A DNA stretch of 50,602 bases, taken from NCBI GenBank assembly GCA_004297335.1, contig SCUD01000184.1, positions 1 to 50,602 on the forward strand, given 5' to 3'. The translations under genes were made by a program, and so were the position numbers. The notes beneath the pieces are model-generated. The model saw only the letters and a program-made list of their open reading frames with translations. It did not search any database and was not told the origin of the DNA. The DNA comes from Gammaproteobacteria bacterium. Its GTDB lineage: Bacteria > Pseudomonadota > Gammaproteobacteria > Steroidobacterales > Steroidobacteraceae. Shown here in pieces: positions 17,507 through 25,919 of the stretch (the first letter of the stretch is position 1; each line of letters opens with the position of its first letter).

Positions 17507-17779
17507 GTGACCATTCCGCTGTGTCCACACCTTGCGCCGGTCCTGGCCGAACTGCTGCACCAGGGATCCACGATCGTCGGATCGGCACGCATGGCGTGGT
17601 CGAAAGTCGATCTCGAGGTTTCGCTCGATCGTGGGCCGGAACTCCGGGATCTTCCAGCGCAGCCTGACACCGGCGGCGGCCTGCATACCTGGACCAATAC
17701 CGATCCTCACTACCCGCCGGTCCACGGCCTGGTCTGCCCGGCATGCCGCCAGTCACTCAGCTGGCCACGGATCCCATAG
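17507..17779 (+). CDS. Small hypothetical protein with CPH and CPAC motifs
   Basis: 90 residues from a GTG at 17507, 15 bases after the previous stop and 15 before the next start. That tight fit is the main argument that it is real. It has no signal peptide. CPH near the start and CPAC near the end (C-x-H and C-x2-C) could form a zinc site. I do not recognise the family. A spurious reading frame remains possible. Confidence 0.45.
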   Translation: MTIPLCPHLAPVLAELLHQGSTIVGSARMAWSKVDLEVSLDRGPELRDLPAQPDTGGGLHTWTNTDPHYPPVHGLVCPACRQSLSWPRIP

Positions 17780-17794
17780 GACTGCGAGACACCG

Positions 17795-19033
17795 ATGAAG
17801 TACCTCGTCTGGGCTGCGCTGTTGCTACTGGTCGTCGCTGCACTGAGGTGCGGCCCGTGGACGTCGGTAGGTGGTCGCAAGGCCTCCAGTCGTATCGATC
17901 TCCTGGGCCTCGGCTCGATCGAACTGCCTATCGGCTTCCAGTTGCTTGGCATGGCCGACGTCGGTGAACTCCCGGGGCCGTACACGCTGAAGGCCTTGGC
18001 GACGCCCGAGTTTGTCGAGGACCAGGTGGCGGCCACGTTGCGCTTCGAACAGGACCCGACGCGCGACTGGGGAGCCTACCCGCTCGAACCGGTGCTGCTG
18101 ACCCTCACGTTGTACAACCCTGCGGTGCCTGCTCCGGATACGGTCGCAGCGTTGCCGTTTCGGGTCCATCGCTATTACGGCCCGGACCCGACGCAGATCA
18201 TCCCGGCCGATTCGCCGCGCTGGCAGGTCTCCCGCGAAGGTGAACTCCACTGGCGCTGGCTGGAGATGGAAGACCAGGGGAAGCCGCGCTGGGCAATCGT
18301 GCTGTTGGATCCGGCGCGGCGCCTGCGGCTGGATTTCTTCGTGTGGAAGACGAAATACACCCTCGACGAGGCGCGGGCGCTGATGCGCGCGGCGGCTGAT
18401 TCGGTGCTCATTTCGCCAATGCTCACCGAGCACTTCCAGCGAACCGCGACCTACGGGCCGCGCGTGGCCGCGGTCGTGGAGCAGCGCCTGGCGGAGCTGG
18501 AACTCGCGCTGGCGCCGCTCGGACTGGGTGGGCTGCAACCCGGCGCGCCCGCGGTCGCTGCCCAGGTTGCAGTGTTGTTGGACCGTGAGCGCCAGACCGT
18601 CACTGTGGCGCGCAGGGTCGGCCCCGTGACGCTAGCGGCCGACACGCCGCGGGGCCTGTACGCACGGCCGGAGATCCCGCTCGCGCTCGAGCCCGACCAG
18701 TACGCGACGGGCAACGGTTCGGTGGATGGCCTGCCCAATCTCAGGATCTCGATGCTCTACTGGGATGCGGGCGCCGGTCACTGGCGGGCGAGCGAACTGC
18801 AGCGGAGATCAGGCAGCGAGGACGAGGTCCTGCCACCATTGCTGCAGTCAGTTGCCGACCGGCTGGCCGATCGCGATAGCGCCCATCTGCTGAGCGTCGC
18901 CGGGTTCCGGCTCTCCCCGATCGTACGCGACTGGGCCGGCTTTCCGGAATTCCTGCGCCAGGCCGAGGTCTATGAGACCGACCTGGCGGCGGGCCGGATC
19001 GTCGCGGTCAGGCTGGCAGTCGCCAGCCAGTAG
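17795..19033 (+). CDS. Signal-anchored protein of unknown function
   Basis: 412 residues. The N-terminus MKYLVWAALLLLVVAALRC is a signal peptide or anchor, and a lipobox-like cysteine follows at residue 19. The rest is soluble and mixed alpha/beta, with WQVSREGELHWRWLEM and LDFFVWKTKYTLDEARALM. I do not recognise a family. Its last 64 bases overlap, tail to tail, the membrane gene on the other strand. Confidence 0.65.
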   Translation: MKYLVWAALLLLVVAALRCGPWTSVGGRKASSRIDLLGLGSIELPIGFQLLGMADVGELPGPYTLKALATPEFVEDQVAATLRFEQDPTRDWGAYPLEPVLLTLTLYNPAVPAPDTVAALPFRVHRYYGPDPTQIIPADSPRWQVSREGELHWRWLEMEDQGKPRWAIVLLDPARRLRLDFFVWKTKYTLDEARALMRAAADSVLISPMLTEHFQRTATYGPRVAAVVEQRLAELELALAPLGLGGLQPGAPAVAAQVAVLLDRERQTVTVARRVGPVTLAADTPRGLYARPEIPLALEPDQYATGNGSVDGLPNLRISMLYWDAGAGHWRASELQRRSGSEDEVLPPLLQSVADRLADRDSAHLLSVAGFRLSPIVRDWAGFPEFLRQAEVYETDLAAGRIVAVRLAVASQ

Positions 19034-19347
19034 AACACCAGCCACCCGCCGAGGTAGAGCAGCGCCCACCACAGGACGGTCGCCGACTCGCTCACGAGTT
19101 GCCAGATGCAGAAGACGACGAGGGCGACGGCCGCGAGCGCCGCGGCGTGAAGCAGCAGCTTCTTCGCCGGAAACATCAATGCGGCCAGCAGCAGAACCAT
19201 CGCGACGAGCGGCAGCAGTGTCAGCAGCGGATGGATCGACGATGCGCCGAACGACCGGCGAAAGCCGCCGGCCACGATGGAAAGTGCGACGAAGCCGCCA
19301 CCCACCAGCACGATGATCGAACCGAGAATCCAGCGCAGCGTGAGCAT
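18970..19347 (-). CDS. Four-helix integral membrane protein, unknown
   Basis: 125 residues from the ATG at 19347. Longer upstream readings are Arg/Pro-rich and not credible. Four hydrophobic helices are visible, near residues 6-27, 42-61, 66-84 and 90-110. No family is recognised. Its 3' end overlaps the convergent gene by 64 bases (18970-19033). It follows the DUF3574 lipoprotein gene on the same strand with a 38-base gap. Confidence 0.65.
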   Translation of the reverse strand: MLTLRWILGSIIVLVGGGFVALSIVAGGFRRSFGASSIHPLLTLLPLVAMVLLLAALMFPAKKLLLHAAALAAVALVVFCIWQLVSESATVLWWALLYLGGWLVFYWLATASLTATIRPAARSVS

Positions 19348-19385
19348 GGGCGATCCGGGCGGCGGCGCGGTTGCGGTGGCCGGCG

Positions 19386-19775
19386 TCAGAACGCGACGCG
19401 CACCGGGGTCGTCACCTTCATCACGGCTTCCTGGCTGAAGCGCTTGCGGTAAGCGGCGCGGATCGCGTCGATTCTCGCCTCGGTGGCTGCGCCGGGGGGA
19501 TGCAGCAGTACCAGCATCTTGCTCTGCTCGCGATCGATATGACCGGTAGCGTTGCGCCACTGGCCGGCGGTATCGACCACGCTCAGGCCGGCGGGAAATT
19601 CCGGCGTCACCACCTCATCCATGAAGATCTGCCACTCGGCATTGCTGATCAGCGAACCATCCGGCTTCGACAGCCCGAAGTAGACCTCGCTGCGAACCCA
19701 GCGTTCGCCGGTCGGGACTGACGCACAGCCGGCGAGGGCGAAGGAAAGCAGCAATGGCGGCAGGAATCGCTTCAT
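19386..19775 (-). CDS. DUF3574 lipoprotein
   Basis: 129 residues from the ATG at 19775. MKRFLPPLLLSFALAGCASV has a clear lipobox (LAGC), so it is a membrane-anchored lipoprotein. The mature part matches DUF3574, with SEVYFGLSKPDG, WQIFMDEVVTPEFPAGLSV and ARIDAIRAAYRKRF. The function is unknown. It lies 116 bases downstream of the TonB-dependent receptor on the same strand and could be co-transcribed with it. Confidence 0.8.
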   Translation of the reverse strand: MKRFLPPLLLSFALAGCASVPTGERWVRSEVYFGLSKPDGSLISNAEWQIFMDEVVTPEFPAGLSVVDTAGQWRNATGHIDREQSKMLVLLHPPGAATEARIDAIRAAYRKRFSQEAVMKVTTPVRVAF

Positions 19776-19891
19776 GTGGGTGACAGGCCTGTAGTATTCG
19801 AGTGGGTGGGCGCAGCGCTGGCAAGGTACCAGTTTCCGGAGGGCCAGGCGAGGGACCTGAGTCCGCAGGCAATGGCCTACGGCAGCTGCCA

Positions 19892-22174
19892 TCAGAACTC
19901 CCAGACGAACCCCGCCGACGGAATCAACGGCAGTGCCCGGCTGGTGTGAACATCGAAGGCGGCTACACCGTCCAGGTCCTCGAGTTCGTATTCGACACAG
20001 CAATCGTTGCTGCGTCGGAGCAGGTTGTTGATCTCGACGAACGCCGTCAGTCGGTCGCCGGAACCCAGTTCGACCCGGCGCGCGAGGCGCAGGTCGATAC
20101 GCGCGTAGTCGCCGATTCGCGCCTTGTTCCTCGGCCCGGCCGCCACGAGCGGGAACGGTTCGAGTGTTGCCAGCGCAATGGCAGTCGTCGGCCAGCCGCT
20201 GTGCCAGGTCGCGGCCAGCGAGGCCTCCCAGCGGGTGCTGCGCCAGCTGAGACCACCGCTCAGGTAATCACGCTGGTCCCAGCTGCGGCGCACCGCCGCG
20301 CCGGCTATGCGGTCCAGGACCCGCGAGCGGCTGTAGCTCAGCCAGCCCCCAAGGTTTTCCTGCTCGTACTGCAGCGAGATTTCGGCGCCCTCCGCCAGCG
20401 CGCTCTCAGGGGTGATCAGAACCCGGTCGGGCTGCAGCTCCGGGAGCACGACCAGCGTGTTCAGCAGATTCTCGTGGCGCGGTAATGGCCGCCGGTAGTT
20501 CTTGCGATAGTATTCAGCGCGCAGCCACAGGGAACGCGTCAGATCCTGCTCGACGCTCACGACCCGGTGGGTTGCGCGTTGCGCCGGACGATAGCTGTGT
20601 TCGCCATCCGGTACCTGCAGTTCGTCAATGCCCTGCGACTGGAAGTAGCTGCCCCAGCCGAGCCGCAGCCGCGTTGTGGCACCGGCGTTCCAGCGCAGCA
20701 CCGCGCGGGGAGCCAGGTGCGATCGATCCCGGTCGGGCAGCGTGTCGCGGTCCCAGCGCAGACCAAGGTCGGCGGCGATCGCGGCCGATGGCTCAAACCT
20801 CCAGTTGCCGTAAGCCGCCATCTGGTGACCGGTCGGAGTCAGCCGGACTGTGCGAGCTCGCACCGGATCCGTGCCGGCACCGGGCAGCTCGAAGAGCACT
20901 GCGAAGCTGGCCGCATCGGCGTAGCGGTAGTCGCCCTCGAGTCTGCGCCACTCACCACCGGCCTGGAACAGTGAGCGACGGCCCGCGCGCCACCAGCCAT
21001 CGGCCTGCACCGAGTCGATCGCGAAATGGCGGCGATCGTCCAGCCAGCCACGGGTGACTCCGGGCAGGTCAACCGATCCGGCACGCATCGAGCTCAGCCG
21101 AGTGTGGGCGAGCAGCAGGCGGCCGCCGGCGGCATCGGCGGCGCCGAGGTCGGCCCGGAGCCAGTAGTAGGCGTCGCGATAGCGGGCCAGGGCACGCTCC
21201 TCGCGATCGCTGTCGAAGGCCCGCAGGCGATCATCGAATGCGATCACGTTTCCGGCCACGGCCAGGTTTTCGCTGAACCGTCGGGCGAAATGCGCGTAAA
21301 TCTCGTGGTACCGCGGGTTGCCGAGCGGGGAGTCGGCGAGGTCGAAGTACAGGTCCATGTTGCCGCGGCGGGCGGCGAGGGTCCAGTCACCCGCTCCGTC
21401 GGCGCTCAGGCCACTGAGCGCAAGGCCGGTCGTCAGGAGCGAAAGCACCGCCTGGCCACCGAGAGGGCGATTCGGCAGGCGTGGCGTGATCGCGATGACG
21501 CCACTCGTGCGGTCGCCGTAGTTGACCGGGAATCCTGCGGTATAGATCCGGATGTCGCTGATGATGCCGGGATCGACGGTGCTGAACACGCCGAAGAAAT
21601 CCTTGAAGTGAAACGGGTTGTACAGCCGCAGATCGTCGAACAGCACGAGGGTCTCGTTGGCGGCTCCGCCGCGGATGTGAGCCCGTGCCGAGAAGTCCTG
21701 ATGGGCGACGCCCGGCAGACGGGACACGGCGCGCAGCGGATCCTCACCGAGGTCTGGCAGGGCACTCATTTGCGAGGTTGTGAAGACGGCCGGATGCGGG
21801 TCGTCGCCGATCCGGTAGTGACTCGCGCTGACGACGATCGTCTCGAGCGGTGCGGGAGCTGGTCGCCGCGGTTCCCCCGGGGCACTCTGTCGCGGCCCAC
21901 GAGGTTGCGCGCGGACCAGCAACAGTGCGCCGCCAGGGCCATCGGCGATCGTGATCCCGAACGGCGCCAGGATTTCCGCCAGCGCGGCTCGCAGTTCGGT
22001 CGCGCGAGGCTCGCGCTCGACGCGCATCCAGGGCCTGACGACGTCGCTGCTGTAGAAAAGGTCGAGGCCCTGCGCGCGCAAGTCCTCGAGCGCGACCCCG
22101 AGTGGCTGGCCGCGATAGCCGGCAGCCTGCGCGGTCGCAACCACACCGGCGAGCAGCAGCGGTAACCGGTTCAC
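19892..22174 (-). CDS. TonB-dependent outer-membrane receptor with STN signalling domain
   Basis: 760 residues from a GTG at 22174 that overlaps the anti-sigma stop (GTGA). A signal peptide (to about residue 17) is followed by a secretin/TonB short N-terminal (STN) domain (about 18-92: PLGVALEDLRAQGLDLFYSS, RAALAEILAPFGI). A plug follows (about 112-230: DPLRAVSRLPGVAHQDF, HIRGGAANETLVLFDD, NYGDRTSGVIAI), then a 22-strand-type barrel ending in the aromatic WEF. STN-bearing receptors signal ligand binding to a FecR-type anti-sigma factor, exactly what is encoded upstream. The ligand cannot be told. No carboxypeptidase-like or SusC features are present. Confidence 0.92.
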   Translation of the reverse strand: MNRLPLLLAGVVATAQAAGYRGQPLGVALEDLRAQGLDLFYSSDVVRPWMRVEREPRATELRAALAEILAPFGITIADGPGGALLLVRAQPRGPRQSAPGEPRRPAPAPLETIVVSASHYRIGDDPHPAVFTTSQMSALPDLGEDPLRAVSRLPGVAHQDFSARAHIRGGAANETLVLFDDLRLYNPFHFKDFFGVFSTVDPGIISDIRIYTAGFPVNYGDRTSGVIAITPRLPNRPLGGQAVLSLLTTGLALSGLSADGAGDWTLAARRGNMDLYFDLADSPLGNPRYHEIYAHFARRFSENLAVAGNVIAFDDRLRAFDSDREERALARYRDAYYWLRADLGAADAAGGRLLLAHTRLSSMRAGSVDLPGVTRGWLDDRRHFAIDSVQADGWWRAGRRSLFQAGGEWRRLEGDYRYADAASFAVLFELPGAGTDPVRARTVRLTPTGHQMAAYGNWRFEPSAAIAADLGLRWDRDTLPDRDRSHLAPRAVLRWNAGATTRLRLGWGSYFQSQGIDELQVPDGEHSYRPAQRATHRVVSVEQDLTRSLWLRAEYYRKNYRRPLPRHENLLNTLVVLPELQPDRVLITPESALAEGAEISLQYEQENLGGWLSYSRSRVLDRIAGAAVRRSWDQRDYLSGGLSWRSTRWEASLAATWHSGWPTTAIALATLEPFPLVAAGPRNKARIGDYARIDLRLARRVELGSGDRLTAFVEINNLLRRSNDCCVEYELEDLDGVAAFDVHTSRALPLIPSAGFVWEF

Positions 22175-23160
22175 AGTTGTGGCGGAATGACGGCCCTGGC
22201 CCGGAGCTCGATTCTATCGCCGATCAGGTCATATTCGAGATCAGTCGTGGCCAGCATCACATCCAGCGCCACCAGCGGTGCCAGGTCGCGGATGTTGCCG
22301 CGCAGGATGATGGAGCCGGCCCGTTCCGCGAGTTCGGGCGTCTCCCAGGCGGGGCGCCGGCCGGTTTCCCTTGCGACCCACGCCAGCAGTTCACTGAGTG
22401 GCCGCCCATCGATGTCCGGAGCCGGTGCAACGGTTTCGGTCCATTGCCAGTCCGCTGCGCTCGCGGCGATAGCGGTGCGCAGGATCGCCCCGGATGCGTC
22501 GATCGTGATGCGCTGGCCAGCGGTACTGGTCACCCGCTGGCGGCCGCGCTCGATCGCGACCTGGCCTTCGCGCACGCTGAGCCGGAGGGCGGCATCGGCC
22601 ACGCGCAGTTCGTAGCGCGTGCCCAGTTCGCGCGCGATGCCGGCTGGCGTGACGATCTCGAACGGGCCCCCGGTGCCGTCGGGGCCACTGTCGAGGTACA
22701 CCGTGCCGCGGTCCAGGTGCAGTTGCTCCGGTGCCGTGAGCGTCAGCTCGGTGAGACTGTCCAGGCGCAGGGACCGGCCTCCCGCGAGCAGCAGACCGGC
22801 GCGCGCTCCGGCCAATGTGCGCAATCGTGTACCGCTGGCCAGCTTGGCGACGGGATCCGCCAGCTGCTGCCAGGCTGCACCGTCCGTCCATTCCACTGTG
22901 CCGATGACGCGGCTGACGCTGGCGACGGCCAGGCCGGGGGCAACCGGTGATGGCCCTGGCAGCAATTGCATGCCGACGCCGGCCAATACCACCGCGGCGG
23001 CGGCCGCGGTCAGCCACAGCCGGCGACGCCGGCGGGCGGCCCTGCTGCGGAAAGTCGCTGTGGCAGCAGCGAGCACCTGGCGGTATACCGCATCCGGTGG
23101 CTGCAGGCGACGGCCGGCGGAATGCAGCAGCGACTCGACGGGATCGGAGTTCGTTTCCAT
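22171..23160 (-). CDS. FecR-family anti-sigma factor / transmembrane signal relay
   Basis: 329 residues from the ATG at 23160. A cytoplasmic N-terminus binds sigma, and one membrane helix follows an Arg-rich stop (RRRRRLWLTAAAAAVVLAGVG, about 45-65). The periplasmic FecR domain (about 80-220) has GTVEWTDGAAW, GTRLRTLAGARAGLLLAGG, GTRYELRV and LSVREGQVAIERG. The final 75 residues (LSELLAWVARETG, RDLAPLVALDVMLATT) look like a small STN-type domain, echoing the receptor N-terminus. It lies between the sigma gene (7-base gap) and the receptor (4-base overlap). Confidence 0.88.
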   Translation of the reverse strand: METNSDPVESLLHSAGRRLQPPDAVYRQVLAAATATFRSRAARRRRRLWLTAAAAAVVLAGVGMQLLPGPSPVAPGLAVASVSRVIGTVEWTDGAAWQQLADPVAKLASGTRLRTLAGARAGLLLAGGRSLRLDSLTELTLTAPEQLHLDRGTVYLDSGPDGTGGPFEIVTPAGIARELGTRYELRVADAALRLSVREGQVAIERGRQRVTSTAGQRITIDASGAILRTAIAASAADWQWTETVAPAPDIDGRPLSELLAWVARETGRRPAWETPELAERAGSIILRGNIRDLAPLVALDVMLATTDLEYDLIGDRIELRARAVIPPQL

Positions 23161-23167
23161 GTTGCTC

Positions 23168-23797
23168 TCAGCGTGCATCCGGCCGCAGGGGCCCTTGCAG
23201 TTCACCGGCGGTGCCGATCAGCTCCGTGATCGTGCTGCGGAATGCCTCCCGCGCGCGCCCCAGCAGGGACTCCGCCGCCTTGCTGCCGAGAGCCAGCCGC
23301 GCGGCGATTTCCCGGACCGACAGCCCATCGACGTACTTCCACTCCAGCACCTCGCCGTAATGATCGGGAAGCGCATCGAGGGTCGCCTCGACCAGGCGCC
23401 GCAGCTGCAGCTGCCAGACCCCGGTCTCGGGTTCATCGGCCGTTGGAGCCGCCAGTGACTCAAGGATCGCGCTCAGGTCCGGGTGATCCTCCAGCAGGGA
23501 CATCTGGCATCCCTGGCGACCGAGGCGCCGGAAGTGATCGGCGAGCACGTTGCGGCAGATGCTGCAGAACCACGTGTACAGCGCGGCTTCGCCGCGGTAG
23601 GCATCGAGGTGTTCGAGCGCGTGGCAGAAGGTCTGCTGGACCACGTCGCGCGCCGTCTCGTGCTGGCCGTCGAGCCGAGCCAGTGCGAAACGGTACAACC
23701 GTGGGAAGAACCGGTCGAACAGCTCCCGGAAGGCGGCCTCGTCCCCGCCCAGGATGCGCCGGGCCACGACCCGGTCGGGATGCACGGCTGCGGTCAT
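23168..23797 (-). CDS. ECF-type RNA polymerase sigma factor
   Basis: 209 residues from the ATG at 23797; an earlier in-frame start would run through the divergent promoter region. Region 2 includes FDRFFPRLYRFALARL, ARDVVQQTFCHALEHLDAY and LYTWFCSICRNVLADHFRR. Region 4 includes LPDHYGEVLEWKYVDGLSVREIAARL. It should direct transcription of its own operon when the receptor/FecR pair is activated. It is divergent from a secreted-protein gene across a 111-base gap containing an inverted repeat. Confidence 0.9.
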   Translation of the reverse strand: MTAAVHPDRVVARRILGGDEAAFRELFDRFFPRLYRFALARLDGQHETARDVVQQTFCHALEHLDAYRGEAALYTWFCSICRNVLADHFRRLGRQGCQMSLLEDHPDLSAILESLAAPTADEPETGVWQLQLRRLVEATLDALPDHYGEVLEWKYVDGLSVREIAARLALGSKAAESLLGRAREAFRSTITELIGTAGELQGPLRPDAR

Positions 23798-23803
23798 TGT
23801 GTC

Positions 23804-23868
23804 ATTGGACGCCGCCGCCCCCCGGATCCTTCGCGCCGCGAGGGATTTCCGCGTGGCTGGCGTCCAAT
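23804..23868. repeat. 10-base inverted repeat between the ECF sigma gene and the secreted-protein gene
   Basis: ATTGGACGCC (23804-23813) and its exact complement GGCGTCCAAT (23859-23868) are separated by 45 bases. They lie symmetrically in the 111-base divergent gap. Each arm is within reach of one start codon, so the pair could be shared promoter elements or a regulator site for both directions. The function is inferred from position only. Confidence 0.5.
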
Positions 23869-23908
23869 CCACCAGCAGGCCGGCAGTCGCGCCTGCAAGG
23901 AGGTCACC

Positions 23909-24667
23909 ATGTCAGCCCTGCTTCGTACCACCGCAGCCGCGCTCGCCGTACTGGCGCCACTGGCCGCGTCCGGCCAGGATGCCTTTACCGAGGAGTTCCC
24001 GCTCGCATCCTGCCGCTTCCAGCCCCACGGTGGCAATGCCTACTTCGTTCTCGACCCGAATCACCAGCTGTATCTCAGCAACCAGCGCTGCGTCGCCGCG
24101 GGTGACTGTGATGAGCTCGAGGAAGTCTGGATCACGACCCAGCCCGCGACCCGCCTGATCACGTTCGAGCAGGACGGGAAGACCTACACGGTCCGTACCC
24201 GGGTCGTCGAGGAGTTCGAGGTGGCCGACGGCGAGGTCGAGGAAATCTCCCAAAACTACTACGCCAGCTGCGCGCCGATGAACGATGTCTACTATTTCGG
24301 CGAGGACGTGACCGACGGTGATGGCAATCCGGCCGGGGACGCGTGGCTTGCCGGCGTCGATGGCGCGCGTCCGGGAATCATCATGCCGGATCGCGCGTTC
24401 CTGCTGGGCTCGCGGTATTACCAGGAACAGGCCGCGGGCGTCGCACAGGATCGCGCCGAGCACACCGCCATCGTGGGCGAGGTTACCGTGCCAGCCGGCA
24501 GCTTCGAGGACTGCGTCGAGGTCACGGAAACCTCACCACTGGAACCGGGCCAGGAGTCGCTGAAAGTCTACTGTCCGGGCATCGGCCTGGTGATCGACAA
24601 TGACATGGAACTGGCGGCCCATTACCGGGGAGCCGTGGCGCGGCCGGAGGCTGGCGAGGAAGACTGA
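23909..24667 (+). CDS. Secreted acidic protein, divergent from the ECF sigma operon
   Basis: 252 residues. The start at 23909 is set by a perfect AAGGAGG five bases upstream. A signal peptide ends near LAASGQ (about residue 22). The mature protein is acidic and has cysteines suited to disulfides. The second half has GARPGIIMPDRAFLLGSRYY, DRAEHTAIVG, VPAGSFEDCVEV and VYCPGIGLVID, a pattern I associate with uncharacterised exported proteins that share an ApGvGlV-type strand. No enzyme motif is seen. Its position suggests it belongs to the ECF regulon. Confidence 0.7.
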   Translation: MSALLRTTAAALAVLAPLAASGQDAFTEEFPLASCRFQPHGGNAYFVLDPNHQLYLSNQRCVAAGDCDELEEVWITTQPATRLITFEQDGKTYTVRTRVVEEFEVADGEVEEISQNYYASCAPMNDVYYFGEDVTDGDGNPAGDAWLAGVDGARPGIIMPDRAFLLGSRYYQEQAAGVAQDRAEHTAIVGEVTVPAGSFEDCVEVTETSPLEPGQESLKVYCPGIGLVIDNDMELAAHYRGAVARPEAGEED

Positions 24668-24672
24668 TCGTT

Positions 24673-25896
24673 TCAGTCGCGGCGGGTCGCAACCAGCGCT
24701 TCGAGGCGATCGAGCGTACGAGTCAGATCGCGGGCCACGCGGCGGTTGGCCCGGCGCTGTCGCTCGAGCGCCTCGCGGAAGCTGCGCTGCGGGTCGGTGA
24801 GCACGCTGCGTCGCAGTGTGAGTCCATGGCGCGCGAGCAGTGGCGCGAGTGTCCGGGCCGAGCGCAGCAGGTCCCGGCGCGTGCTCTGGTAGGCATGGTC
24901 CACGAGGCGCCGCCGGTCGCTGTAGCGGAACACGTTGGCGAAGAACATCGCATGGTCGCCGCGATCCGGCTCGAACAGCAGGATGTCCGCCTCCGGATAG
25001 CGATGCCGGTACGAGGCCATGCCGACCAGCATGCGCGACTGGATCAGCGAGCGGAAGGTCTGTCCCAGCACGATCGGCAGGCCATGGTCGGTCAGGTTCA
25101 CGGCCGGCTTCCGGCTGCCACCCGCCGAGGCATCAAAGGACACCAGCGGGTTGATACAGAACACCAGGTCGGCACCCGCATCCAGCACGACCGAGGTATG
25201 CATCGTGCGCAGCAATGCGCCGTCCACGTAGGACCGGCCCTCGATGGATACCGGGGTGTAGAGACCTGGCAGCGCCGTGCTCGCCTGCACCGCGCGTGAG
25301 ATCGGCACGCCTTCGTCTCCCGGCGCACCGAACTGTCGTTCGGCCCCGGTATTGAGGTCGGTCGCAACGACCACCAGCCGGTGGCCCAGGCGGTGGAAAT
25401 CGTTGGTGCGCCCGCCGCTGCTGAACAGCCGCCGCAGGTAGCGCTCGAACGGCTCGTTGTCGAAGAATCCCGAGGGCAGGGCCCCGGTCAGCGGTTCGAG
25501 CGCTTCGGCGAGGCTGCCGGACAGCGGCCATAACGCAAGGCGGCTCAGGCCATCCAGCAGCCGGCGCGGGACGCCGACCGCGCGCCGACCATACTCCTGG
25601 CAGGCCGGGTGCAGGAACAGACCAGGGTCGGCGGCCTCGTGCCCGGCATCGTTGGTGATGACGATGCGGCCGATGTCCACCGGCGTCAGGCCGTTCGCGA
25701 GTCCGGCAGCCAGCATGGCACCCGAGCTGACGCCGACGTAGGCATACAGGTCGCAGAGGTCGAGGCCCTCGATGCTCTCGGCCAGTGCCTGCAGTGCACC
25801 GAGTTCGTAGAAGGCGCCCAGCGGTCCGCCACCCGCCAGCGCGACGGCGATGCGCCCGGCGTGGCGCTGGCGCGAGGCTGGCTGCGGGGTCAGCAC
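24673..25896 (-). CDS. Patatin-like phospholipase
   Basis: 407 residues from a GTG at 25896. The patatin catalytic plan is complete: the oxyanion loop AGGGPLGA (residues 21-28), the nucleophile elbow GVSSG (55-59, Ser57) and the catalytic dyad motif DGA (225-227). Patatin enzymes hydrolyse acyl esters of lipids. It has no signal peptide, so it is probably cytoplasmic or membrane-associated. The adjacent same-strand phasin (23-base gap) points to a job at storage-granule or lipid-droplet surfaces; that is inference. Confidence 0.88.
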   Translation of the reverse strand: MLTPQPASRQRHAGRIAVALAGGGPLGAFYELGALQALAESIEGLDLCDLYAYVGVSSGAMLAAGLANGLTPVDIGRIVITNDAGHEAADPGLFLHPACQEYGRRAVGVPRRLLDGLSRLALWPLSGSLAEALEPLTGALPSGFFDNEPFERYLRRLFSSGGRTNDFHRLGHRLVVVATDLNTGAERQFGAPGDEGVPISRAVQASTALPGLYTPVSIEGRSYVDGALLRTMHTSVVLDAGADLVFCINPLVSFDASAGGSRKPAVNLTDHGLPIVLGQTFRSLIQSRMLVGMASYRHRYPEADILLFEPDRGDHAMFFANVFRYSDRRRLVDHAYQSTRRDLLRSARTLAPLLARHGLTLRRSVLTDPQRSFREALERQRRANRRVARDLTRTLDRLEALVATRRD

Positions 25897-25919
25897 GCCG
25901 TGGGTCGCCTGAAGGGTGC

